Positions 9,308 through 16,058 of a DNA stretch of 64,000 nt are shown one piece after another; within the stretch, counting starts at the first letter, position 1, and every line of letters begins with the position of its first letter. The translations under genes were made by a program, and so were the position numbers. The notes below the pieces were generated by a model that was not told where the DNA came from, did no database searches, and saw only the letters and a list, made by a program, of their open reading frames with translations. This stretch comes from Altererythrobacter sp. XM-24bin4 (lineage in GTDB: Bacteria; Pseudomonadota; Alphaproteobacteria; Sphingomonadales; Sphingomonadaceae), in assembly GCA_003149575.1 (NCBI GenBank), contig QCWG01000001.1, positions 1,990,334 through 2,054,333 of the forward strand, read 5' to 3'.

Positions 9308-9535
9308 GATGCGAGTATCTGCCAAATCAATTTCACGGTCAACAAGAGAAGTAATAATCTTTCACGGGAATGATATGACATTACTTCCGGCAGTTTGCAT
9401 TTGACGATACTTGAAAAGCAAAATCTTCAATTATGAAACTAGTATCTAAGAAAGATTTATCTCGCACATGGATCAAATATCATGCCAAAATGTGTGTGGC
9501 AGATATTTTAATAAGGTATTGATTTTACACGATAA
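9308..9535. promoter_or_regulatory. Intergenic region with putative czc promoter and module 1 right end
   Basis: These 228 AT-rich bases lie upstream of the minus-strand czc operon. They should contain its promoter, but I cannot point to a clear -35/-10 pair or a regulator site. No czcR/S-type two-component genes are nearby. The last 24 bases belong to the block shared with 15348-15385. Confidence 0.35.
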
Positions 9536-9568
9536 AATGGTAGCGGAGGTCCGCTGCACGCGTTACCC
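9512..9568 (+). repeat. att-type repeat, copy 2 (junction of module 1 and module 2)
   Basis: This hybrid junction combines both types of end. Bases 9512-9549 match 15348-15385 at the tRNA at 33 of 38 positions (right-end type). Bases 9536-9568 are identical to 3118-3150 over 33 bases (left-end type). The two overlap on the 14-base core AATGGTAGCGGAGG. This is the arrangement expected where two related elements sit in tandem in one attachment site. Confidence 0.82.
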
Positions 9569-9656
9569 ACGCGATGAAGCCTCGAACGATGTTTGCCTTA
9601 GATTAGCGAGGCAAATTGCAGAACTAGGTAGATTCAGTGCACGAAAGTCCGTTTAG
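9537..9656 (+). CDS. 39-residue ORF starting in att repeat, copy 2
   Basis: It starts in the repeat at the same base as the 3119 ORF and has exactly the same length. The first 11 residues are identical. Of the other 28, seven are identical (N17, R22, L23, I27, L30, R32, K37) and more are conservative, although the DNA is quite different. It ends 10 nt from the stop of the convergent DUF411 gene. No family is recognised. The pairing of this ORF with the left edge of both modules suggests it belongs to the element rather than to the metal cargo. Confidence 0.4.
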   Translation: MVAEVRCTRYPRDEASNDVCLRLARQIAELGRFSARKSV

Positions 9657-9666
9657 TTACAACGCT

Positions 9667-10155
9667 TTAGTTGTGCTGAGCGAAAGCCTCGGTGGCTCCA
9701 TCGTGCCCAATCGCAAAGACTGTGTAAGGTTGCGTCTGGCCACCAGCCTCCATCCCAGGGGAACCCAAAGGCATTCCAGGAACGCTGAGGCCTGCAATAT
9801 CAGGTCGTTCATCTAGCAGACGCTTTATGTCCTCTGCCGGGATGTGACCTTCCAATGCATAGCCATCGACCTCACCTGTGTGACAGGAGCGCATATTATC
9901 CGGCACGCCAAGACGGCTGGCGATAGGTGTGGTGTTTTCGACATCAATAGCACTCACCTCAAAACCGTTCTCGCGCAAATGATCTATCCAAGCGTTACAA
10001 CACCCACATGTCGGTGTTTTATGAACTGTAATTAGCGGCAGAGCGGACACTTCCTCAACCGCGATATTTTCAGCATTTTGGGGTTCTTCTTCCGAGCAGG
10101 CAGCCAAGCCTAGCGGCACTGAAAAAAGAAAAATTGTAAGTAGTAAGCGTATCAT
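9667..10155 (-). CDS. DUF411 metal-binding lipoprotein
   Basis: The protein has 162 residues. The lipobox 'LAAC' puts the lipidated cysteine at residue 20. The DUF411 signature 'HKTPTCGCCNAW' (C50, C52, C53) is followed by 'MRSCHTGEVDGYALEGHIPAEDI' and 'GLSVPGMPLGSPGME', all typical of the family. DUF411 proteins accompany copper-resistance genes and are thought to bind copper in the periplasm. It is the last gene of the csoR-copA-copB operon, 3 nt after copB. Confidence 0.88.
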   Translation of the reverse strand: MIRLLLTIFLFSVPLGLAACSEEEPQNAENIAVEEVSALPLITVHKTPTCGCCNAWIDHLRENGFEVSAIDVENTTPIASRLGVPDNMRSCHTGEVDGYALEGHIPAEDIKRLLDERPDIAGLSVPGMPLGSPGMEAGGQTQPYTVFAIGHDGATEAFAQHN

Positions 10156-10158
10156 GAT

Positions 10159-11268
10159 TTAGAACCAAAACTTCACACCTGCAACGAATACGGTGCGATC
10201 CGGGTCTCCCCCTTCCGTTTGTGTTATATTACGTGTTTCACCAAGGTCGGTTTGATATTCGACGCCGATGTAAGGCGCGAATTCAGGCACAAATTCGTAT
10301 CTCAATCGAAGTCCCGCATCGAGGCTGGTAAGCCCGCTTCCGATATCAAGTTCGGGGATGTCCTGAGCTGACATATTCAGCTCAACGCGCGGTTGCAAAA
10401 TCAGCTGTTGCGTAATGCGCTGGTCGTATTCAGCCTCTGCCCGTGCGGTAAAATCACCCTCATCAGAGACAAAGCCTGCAACATCGACCTCGAAAAGATA
10501 GGGGGCTAATCCCTGCACACCCAACACGAGGTGTGAGGTGTCAGGTTCAGATGGGCGATAATCATATCGCACGCCTGTTTGAAAATCGAACCAAGGGCTG
10601 ATGGCACGGCTCCATAAAGCTTGCACCTCAGCATCATCAAGGGACTCTTCAAATTCGCCCTCGCCTTCGGTTTTAATCCAAAGTTTGTTGAGATCGCCGC
10701 CAACCCATGCGTTGGCTTCCCAAACGTAAGCATCTGCACCTTCACCCGATTGCAGTTCCAATCGGTCGATGCTGATGAGCGAGTTGATCGCACCGCCTTG
10801 TTCGCGGCGAAGCTGTTCACGCGATGCTGCCATCTCAGAGTCAGAGAAAATGGTATCGGCGGCATGCTCAGGGCCGGAAAAAGCCTCAGGAGGCGGGCCT
10901 GATTGTGGAAGAGACATCGCGTCCATACCACCCATATCATGTCCTGCATGCGGGTCCGCATCGTCGCTGCCTTGCTCTTGCATGTCACTCATATCGTGAC
11001 CGGCATGGGGGTCGGGTTCGGTTGTGTCCTGGCCTTGCATAATTCCCATGTCATGGCCCGCGTGAGGATCGGTTGCCGCGTCTGAACTCTCAGACATATC
11101 GCCCATGTCGTGACCTTCATGCGGATTAGACATGTCATGGCCTGCGCGAGGGTCTTCTATCTGTGCGTCTTGAGCAGGTGCTTCCATCCTATGTGCGCTA
11201 TGGTGCATCTGCTGTGCAGCGACAGGAATTGGAAGAGCTAGTGCGGCAATAATAAGGGCTGTTCTCAT
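10159..11268 (-). CDS. copB: CopB-type copper resistance outer-membrane protein
   Basis: This 369-residue protein has a short signal peptide (to about residue 18), then a His/Met/Asp-rich segment (about 20-120) with five copies of an 11-residue D-P-H-A-G-H-D-M type repeat. From about residue 155 it forms a beta-barrel domain ('LISIDRLELQSGEGADAYVW' ... 'VAGVKFWF') ending in Phe, as outer-membrane proteins do. CopB works with CopA in periplasmic copper sequestration or export. Its ATG overlaps the copA stop as ATGA. Confidence 0.93.
   Translation of the reverse strand: MRTALIIAALALPIPVAAQQMHHSAHRMEAPAQDAQIEDPRAGHDMSNPHEGHDMGDMSESSDAATDPHAGHDMGIMQGQDTTEPDPHAGHDMSDMQEQGSDDADPHAGHDMGGMDAMSLPQSGPPPEAFSGPEHAADTIFSDSEMAASREQLRREQGGAINSLISIDRLELQSGEGADAYVWEANAWVGGDLNKLWIKTEGEGEFEESLDDAEVQALWSRAISPWFDFQTGVRYDYRPSEPDTSHLVLGVQGLAPYLFEVDVAGFVSDEGDFTARAEAEYDQRITQQLILQPRVELNMSAQDIPELDIGSGLTSLDAGLRLRYEFVPEFAPYIGVEYQTDLGETRNITQTEGGDPDRTVFVAGVKFWF
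10930..11154 (-). repeat. Tandem His-Met repeat region in copB
   Basis: Five imperfect repeats encode variants of DPHAGHDMGxM (one reads NPHEGHDM, one DPRAGHDM), separated by acidic linkers of different length. The protein pattern is kept better than the DNA, so this is a coding repeat for soft-metal ligands, not a non-coding array. Confidence 0.8.
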
Positions 11269-13028
11269 GTCGGTTCACCTTCCATCGGGCGAACCTTCAC
11301 AACGTTGAACATGCCTGCGTGCATGTGCATCAAAAGGTGGCAGTGAAACGCCCAGTCTCCTGGTGCATCGGCAGTGAGGTCGAACTTCACATAGCCTCCG
11401 GGAAGGACATTGACGGTGTGCTTCCTCGGCTGGTGCCCGTCCTGCCCATTGACGATCTCAAAGAAATGTCCGTGCAGGTGAATCGGGTGCGTCATCATCG
11501 TATTATTCACGAGTTTGACGCGCACCCGCTCGTCGCGTGCAAAACGGATTGGCTCTACGATTTCGGCAAAGCGTCGTCCGTCGAGGGACCACATATAACG
11601 CTCCATATTCCCTGTCAGATGGATGACTAGCTCGCGGCTCGGACTGCGTGGATCGGGGTTAGGATTAAGCGAACGAAGTTGCGTGTAAGTCAAAACACGG
11701 TGCGGGACGTTTTCGAGGCCGAGGCCGCGATCACCTGTTCGGTCGGCAGGGTTAGGGGCAATCATATCAACACCCGGATTGACGTCGATTCCAGGAGCGT
11801 TTTCAGGGTCACGCATGCTCATGTCCCCATGATCCATGCTGCCGTGGTCCATGCCGGAGTGATCTTCACCATCGCCCATACTGGCCATGCCGCCCATGCC
11901 CATGTCGCGCATGGTGAGCGTTGGACGTTCCCTGAGAGCTGGCACGGGAGCTTCCATACCGAGGCGCGGTGCTAGCGTTGCACGGCCTAGTCCTGAACGA
12001 TCAATGCTTTCTGCGACGAAGCTGTAAGCCCGATCCTCGCGCGGTGTGACCACCACGTCATAGGTTTCGGCAACACCGATTTGGAATTCGTCTGTCTCAA
12101 CAGGCTGGACGTTTTCTCCGTCAGCATTGACCACAGTCATCGAAAGGCCAGGAATTCGCACATTAAATATGCTCATGGCAGAGGCGTTGATGATACGTAG
12201 GCGAACGCGCTCACCCGGCTCGAACAGCCCTGTCCAATTCTCGTTCGGACCGTGACCATTGATAAGGTAGGTGTAGGTTGCGCCCGTCACATCGGCGATA
12301 TCTGAGGGCATCATGCGCATGCCTGCCCAGCGAATGCGCTCTTCTATATCCTGACCTTCACCTGCCAGAAGGCCTGCTAGGGTTTGCTGCTGGCGGTTGA
12401 AATAGTCGGGCGATTGCTTGAGCGTTCGCATGATCTCATGCGGGTGCATGAAGCTCCAGTCCGAGAGCACAATAATGTGTTCGCGGTCATATTGAATGGG
12501 GTCAGTACCTGCGGGATCAACAACAATCGGACCGTAATGCCCCATCGCTTCCTGCAAGCCCGAATGGCTGTGATACCAATATGTCCCCGACTGAATAATC
12601 GGGAATTCATAAACGAATGTCTCATGCGGCTTAATGCCCGGGAAGCTAACGCCCGGAACGCCGTCCATCTGGAAAGGCAAAAGAAGGCCGTGCCAGTGGA
12701 TAGATGTATCTTCTTCAAGATGATTGGTGACAGCCAATCTAACATTTTGCCCTTCGCGCAGGCGAATGAGCGGTGCGGGAAGTGAACCATTGACGGTCAC
12801 AGCATGTCCGGTGCGGTTACCAATCGAAAAGGACGAGTTGGCAATTGATAGCGCGATGTCCTCGCCTGACAGCGTGGCACCATTCTTCGTCGCAGGCGCG
12901 TGGGCCAAACCTTTTGGAGAAGCCCAGGCGGGCATCATTGAGTGGAAGGCAAACATGCCGCCAACGGCTAGTGAGCCCTTGAGAAGGTTTCTTCGCGACT
13001 GGTCGATGGGGGCAGGTTTACGCTTCAT
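11265..13028 (-). CDS. copA: CopA-type periplasmic multicopper oxidase
   Basis: The 587-residue protein has a twin-arginine signal 'SRRNLLKGSLAVGG'. Copper-ligand motifs of the three cupredoxin domains are all present: 'HWHGLLLP', 'YWYHSHSG', 'HPIHLHGHFF' and 'FHCHLLMHMHAGMF' (type 1, 2 and 3 sites). Between domains lies a Met/His-rich insert ('MGGMASM', 'HSGMDHGSMDHGDMSM') that binds extra copper in this family. CopA oxidises Cu(I) and binds copper in the periplasm. It begins 2 nt after the csoR-type gene and overlaps copB, so regulator and effectors are co-transcribed. Confidence 0.96.
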   Translation of the reverse strand: MKRKPAPIDQSRRNLLKGSLAVGGMFAFHSMMPAWASPKGLAHAPATKNGATLSGEDIALSIANSSFSIGNRTGHAVTVNGSLPAPLIRLREGQNVRLAVTNHLEEDTSIHWHGLLLPFQMDGVPGVSFPGIKPHETFVYEFPIIQSGTYWYHSHSGLQEAMGHYGPIVVDPAGTDPIQYDREHIIVLSDWSFMHPHEIMRTLKQSPDYFNRQQQTLAGLLAGEGQDIEERIRWAGMRMMPSDIADVTGATYTYLINGHGPNENWTGLFEPGERVRLRIINASAMSIFNVRIPGLSMTVVNADGENVQPVETDEFQIGVAETYDVVVTPREDRAYSFVAESIDRSGLGRATLAPRLGMEAPVPALRERPTLTMRDMGMGGMASMGDGEDHSGMDHGSMDHGDMSMRDPENAPGIDVNPGVDMIAPNPADRTGDRGLGLENVPHRVLTYTQLRSLNPNPDPRSPSRELVIHLTGNMERYMWSLDGRRFAEIVEPIRFARDERVRVKLVNNTMMTHPIHLHGHFFEIVNGQDGHQPRKHTVNVLPGGYVKFDLTADAPGDWAFHCHLLMHMHAGMFNVVKVRPMEGEPT

Positions 13029-13030
13029 AC

Positions 13031-13303
13031 TTACCTGCCCATCTTTCCAAAGAGTTCGACGAGTTCCGTAAACTTTTCGCGCTGAGCCTCGCGGTCGCCG
13101 CTTTCAATCGCTTCGTTCACACAGCATCCTGCATGAATCGAAAGCACCTTCTGTCTCGTTGACTTCAGAGCCGCTTCCATTGCCTGCATCTGTTGCAGGA
13201 TGTCGATGCAATAGCGTCCTTCCTCCATCATTTTGGAGATGCCGCGTGCCTGTCCTTCAATCCGCTTCATGCGGGCGATTTCTTTTTGGAACTTCTCGCT
13301 CAT
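13031..13303 (-). CDS. csoR: CsoR/RcnR family copper-sensing repressor
   Basis: This 90-residue all-alpha protein has the family core 'RMKRIEGQARGISKMMEEGRYC'. The Cu(I) ligand set of CsoR is complete: C32, H57 and C61, with the same spacing as in CsoR from Mycobacterium (an extra C60 is present). The ATG at 13303 is preferred to a TTG seven codons earlier. CsoR proteins repress until Cu(I) binds. It lies first in the copper operon, beside a palindromic operator candidate at 13335-13358. A different thiol or formaldehyde sensor role is less likely in this context. Confidence 0.88.
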   Translation of the reverse strand: MSEKFQKEIARMKRIEGQARGISKMMEEGRYCIDILQQMQAMEAALKSTRQKVLSIHAGCCVNEAIESGDREAQREKFTELVELFGKMGR

Positions 13304-13334
13304 CGTCTCGTATGTCCTCGGCAAGGTTGCAAAA

Positions 13335-13358
13335 TATACCCTAGTGGAGTATGGTATA
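13335..13358. promoter_or_regulatory. Candidate CsoR operator between divergent copper operons
   Basis: This is a 24-bp interrupted palindrome with outer arms TATACC and GGTATA; nine of twelve half-site positions are symmetric. It sits in the 54-75 nt gap between the csoR start and the divergent DUF2231 gene, so one site could control both directions. CsoR-type repressors recognise A/T-flanked palindromes of this kind. Binding is inferred. Confidence 0.6.
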
Positions 13359-13399
13359 GCAATTAGATAGATCGATCAATGACGACGACAAGGGACCGC

Positions 13400-14029
13400 A
13401 TGCACAAAAATTTATTTAAACCGCGCTTGGCGGTTTTTGGCGTGTTGCTTGTCATTGTCGCTCTGGTCTTTTCGGTTGGGTCGCCTGTGACAGCACATGA
13501 GGCTCACCGACAGGATCAAACCGAGCAGGAAATTGCGACAGAAAGCTCCGCACCGAAGGTTGATCAAGATCCAGCAATCGTTGTCGACGAAAGTGCATTT
13601 GATGTTGCCGATTTTCTGGGTCGCCTTCACCCGGCAGCCGTTCACTTCCCGATTGCTCTTCTTTTTTTCGCTGCCATTGCCGAACTTGCGCTTCTCATTC
13701 GACCAACTCTTGGACTGGAGAGGACGGTTGGCTTTTTGGTATGGTCGGGTGCGTTGACCGGAATAGGGGCGGTTATCCTCGGATGGTTTGCAGGCGGTTT
13801 CCGTTTGACCGACCGATCCGAAACACTGTTCTGGCATCGCTGGAACGGAACGGCGCTTGTCGCAATTGCACTGATTGCTGCGCTCATTCACGCACGAAAA
13901 TGGAACCGCAACCTGTTCCGCCTGTTAGTGTTTTCAGTTGCTATTGCATTGATAGTTCAGGGTTATTTGGGTGGCGAGCTCGCCTTGGGCCCTGACCACC
14001 TTAACTTAAATCCGAAAGGGGGCTCTTAA
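13400..14029 (+). CDS. DUF2231-type membrane protein of the copper module
   Basis: The protein has 209 residues from the ATG at 13400, which is preceded by AAGGGA. An in-frame ATG at 13379 is possible but has no such site. A first membrane segment or signal ('LAVFGVLLVIVALVFSVGS') is followed by an acidic periplasmic stretch. Four membrane segments follow, starting with the DUF2231 hallmark 'LHPAAVHFPIALLFF'. The conserved His residues may bind heme or metal. It heads the plus-strand operon, which ends at the tRNA. Confidence 0.8.
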   Translation: MHKNLFKPRLAVFGVLLVIVALVFSVGSPVTAHEAHRQDQTEQEIATESSAPKVDQDPAIVVDESAFDVADFLGRLHPAAVHFPIALLFFAAIAELALLIRPTLGLERTVGFLVWSGALTGIGAVILGWFAGGFRLTDRSETLFWHRWNGTALVAIALIAALIHARKWNRNLFRLLVFSVAIALIVQGYLGGELALGPDHLNLNPKGGS

Positions 14030-14539
14030 ATGAGTTACGGAAGATTTGCGGCCATGATCCTGGCCTCTACAGTCATCATGTATGGCTTGATGTATTTGAA
14101 CACTTACGAACTAGGCCACGTGTTTTTCAGTGAGACGCGCGCCTGGATGGCGCTCTACATGGGCGCGATGATGGCAATCATCATGCTCGCCTTCATGCTG
14201 GGCATGTATAAGAAAACGAAGGTCAACATTGCAATCTTTGTGGGCGCAGCGGTTGTGTTCGCAGGATCGCTTTTCCTTGTGCGAAGTCAGAACACGATTG
14301 CTGATGAGGCGTGGATGAGCGCGATGATCCCGCATCACTCGATTGCCATTCTCACCAGTGAGCGCGCCAATATCGAAGATCAGCGCGTGCGCGAATTGGC
14401 AGACGAAATCATTAAGGCGCAACGCCGCGAAATCGATGAGATGAAGTGGTTACTTGATGACATCGAGACGAACGGGCGCGCGACCACGGAAGCTGAGGCC
14501 GAGGCTCGGCCTGTGCCTGAATTTGAAGGTGAACTGTAA
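14030..14539 (+). CDS. DUF305 membrane-anchored protein
   Basis: The 169 residues begin with three membrane segments ('MILASTVIMYGLMYLNTY', 'WMALYMGAMMAIIMLAFML', 'IAIFVGAAVVFAGSLFLV'). The DUF305 domain follows, with 'DEAWMSAMIPHHSIAI' and 'ELADEIIKAQRREIDEM'. The M-x-x-H-H motif is a copper-ligand-like pattern, and DUF305 proteins frequently accompany copper-resistance loci. It directly follows the DUF2231 stop. Confidence 0.87.
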   Translation: MSYGRFAAMILASTVIMYGLMYLNTYELGHVFFSETRAWMALYMGAMMAIIMLAFMLGMYKKTKVNIAIFVGAAVVFAGSLFLVRSQNTIADEAWMSAMIPHHSIAILTSERANIEDQRVRELADEIIKAQRREIDEMKWLLDDIETNGRATTEAEAEARPVPEFEGEL

Positions 14540-14556
14540 GCGGGAGGGTAGTGGAC

Positions 14557-15303
14557 ATGGCACAGACCAAAACAGCAAAGCTCTATCGGATGGTCATGGA
14601 AAAGCATGTCTGCCCCTACGGCCTTAAATCAAAACACCTGCTCAAAAAGCAGGGATTTGAGGTCGAGGATCACCACTTGACTACGCGCGAAGAAACCGAC
14701 GCCTTCAAGGAAAAGCATGGGGTTAAGACCACTCCGCAAACTTTCATCGATGGCAAGCGTATCGGTGGTTATGACGATTTGCGTGCGCATTTTGGAGAAG
14801 AGCCAAAGGGCGAAGACGAGACGACCTATCGCCCTGTTATCGCGCTATTTGCGATGACTTTCCTGATGGCGCTAATGGCAGCCTTCGTTGCCGAAGGTGA
14901 GTGGATAACGCTGCGCACCTTCGAGTGGTTTATCGCATTCTCCATGTGCGGACTTGCCTATCTCAAGCTGCGCGATGTCGAGAGCTTTTCGACCATGTTT
15001 CTCAATTACGACCTGCTGGCAAAGAAGTGGGTGCCCTATGGCTACGTCTATCCCTATGGCGAAGGCTTGGCAGGATTACTGATGATTGGCGGAATTTTGC
15101 CATTCATCTCGATTCCGGTCGCGCTTTTCATCGGAACGGTAGGAGCGGTCTCGGTCTTCAAGGCTGTTTACATCGACAAGCGCGAACTCAAATGCGCCTG
15201 TGTCGGCGGGGATAGCAATGTGCCCCTTGGCTTTATATCGCTCACTGAGAATTTAATGATGATGGGCATGGCTATTTGGATGATCGTGAAAATGAACCTG
15301 TAG
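14557..15303 (+). CDS. Glutaredoxin fused to a MauE/DoxX-like membrane domain
   Basis: The protein has 248 residues. Residues 5-80 form a glutaredoxin fold with active site 'CPYG' (C19) and 'TTPQTFIDGKRIGGYDDL'. From about residue 90 there are four membrane segments of the MauE type, including 'YVYPYGEGLAGLLMIGG' and a cytoplasm-facing pair 'CACVGG'. The ATG at 14557 lies 8 nt after GGGAGGG; the GTG at 14551 is too close. The fusion could pass electrons across or into the membrane for thiol or copper handling. It is the last gene of the module, and 70 nt separate its stop from the tRNA. Confidence 0.85.
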   Translation: MAQTKTAKLYRMVMEKHVCPYGLKSKHLLKKQGFEVEDHHLTTREETDAFKEKHGVKTTPQTFIDGKRIGGYDDLRAHFGEEPKGEDETTYRPVIALFAMTFLMALMAAFVAEGEWITLRTFEWFIAFSMCGLAYLKLRDVESFSTMFLNYDLLAKKWVPYGYVYPYGEGLAGLLMIGGILPFISIPVALFIGTVGAVSVFKAVYIDKRELKCACVGGDSNVPLGFISLTENLMMMGMAIWMIVKMNL

Positions 15304-15347
15304 AAATGCGTTCATTGACAGATGTTGACAACCAGTCAAATTCGTCT

Positions 15348-15385
15348 TAAGCTATTGATATTAAACAAAAAAATGGTAGCGGAGG
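15348..15385 (+). repeat. att-type repeat, copy 3 (right end of module 2, overlaps tRNA-Met 3' end)
   Basis: These 38 bases match 9512-9549 at 33 positions. The last 12 bases are the 3' end of tRNA-Met (minus strand). The sequence outside the tRNA is also conserved, which shows that the right ends of both modules share ancestry beyond the tRNA core. Confidence 0.8.
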
Positions 15386-15450
15386 AGGGACTCGAACCCC
15401 CGACACGTGGATTATGATTCCACTGCTCTAACCACCTGAGCTACTCCGCC
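15374..15450 (-). tRNA. tRNA-Met (CAT anticodon)
   Basis: This 77-nt cloverleaf is read on the minus strand. The acceptor stem is GGCGGAG with CTCCGCT, the D-arm reads GCTCAGGTGGTTAGAGC, and the anticodon stem GTGGA/TCCAC encloses a loop with CAT. The T-arm contains GGTTCGAGTCC, and CCA is encoded. The sequence style fits the elongator Met tRNA of alphaproteobacteria; a lysidine-modified Ile2 tRNA is a less likely alternative. Its 3' end serves as the attachment site for the metal modules. Confidence 0.93.
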
Positions 15451-15527
15451 CCGAAAGGCATGCCGGAAACGAAATCAACCGCTCGGCAGGCGGCGCATTT
15501 AGGGCGCGTGTCGCCCTTGGTCAACCG

Positions 15528-16037
15528 CTATTGCCCGCGAAATGCGCAGCGTTTGACTGCATCCCATGGACCGCCACGATAGATGTGCATCTCAATCGCG
15601 GGAAAGTGGAAGCTGCGCGGCTCGATCTGCGCCTTCAATTCGGCTTGAAGAGCCCGCGCTTCTTCCTTGCTGACCTTGTTCTGGATCGTGATATGCGGCC
15701 GTGGTTCATACAGATCCTGAGCAGTCAGCGCGCCATGGAAATGCTCAGCAATGAATGCACGGATTTCCAGCAATTCCTCGCTCTGGAGAGCGATCGCAGT
15801 CCCCTTCCCCAGATCCATTACGCCGGTCACGCGGCCAAGGGGTGGCGCAAACTCCGCCGCAACTCGAGATAGAAAATCCTTCAGTTCTTCGAACAGGGAC
15901 GGCGCGAACGAGTGAAACATGGTGACATGGGCATGGAGCTTGTTGCGATGTGCGGGATAGTGCGCGCGGCGCAGGCCCTCAGCCCAGCTTTGAATATCTT
16001 GCGGCAAGGCGGCGGTGACAATGAAAGGTTGCGACAT
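15528..16037 (-). CDS. 2'-5' RNA ligase / LigT family phosphoesterase
   Basis: This 169-residue two-histidine phosphoesterase has both HxT motifs, 'HAHVTMF' (about residue 36) and 'RPHITIQ' (about 113). Family members cleave or join 2',3'-cyclic phosphodiester bonds of RNA. The cellular substrate is unknown. It is the first core gene after the tRNA, 21 nt from mltG. Confidence 0.88.
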   Translation of the reverse strand: MSQPFIVTAALPQDIQSWAEGLRRAHYPAHRNKLHAHVTMFHSFAPSLFEELKDFLSRVAAEFAPPLGRVTGVMDLGKGTAIALQSEELLEIRAFIAEHFHGALTAQDLYEPRPHITIQNKVSKEEARALQAELKAQIEPRSFHFPAIEMHIYRGGPWDAVKRCAFRGQ

Positions 16038-16058
16038 AAACCTTGCGCCTAGCGCACC

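Larger units (their letters stand above)
3118..9535. mobile_element. Metal-resistance module 1 (czc-type efflux), tRNA-Met-anchored
   Basis: The 6.4-kb unit is bounded by repeat copies at 3118 and 9536. It contains a 39-codon ORF at the left end and a czcICBA-type efflux operon on the minus strand. Its right end (9512-9549) matches the tRNA-proximal right end of module 2 (15348-15385) at 33 of 38 bases. It carries no integrase, transposase, relaxase or toxin gene, so mobility would need a recombinase from elsewhere or has been lost. The boundaries are seen directly; the interpretation as a site-specifically integrated cassette is inference. Confidence 0.65.
9536..15373. mobile_element. Metal-resistance module 2 (copper), tRNA-Met-anchored
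   Basis: This 5.8-kb unit lies between the hybrid junction and the tRNA-Met 3' end. It contains a 39-codon ORF at its left edge, the csoR-copA-copB-DUF411 operon on the minus strand and three divergent plus-strand genes. As in module 1, there is no recombinase. The tRNA is left intact, as expected when an element inserts at a tRNA 3' end and restores it. The module boundaries are well supported; recent mobility is not shown. Confidence 0.65.

Noticed and set aside
10930..11154. Repeat block that might be a CRISPR or minisatellite
   Set aside because: The repeats differ in DNA but keep a protein pattern in the copB frame; there are no spacers of constant length.
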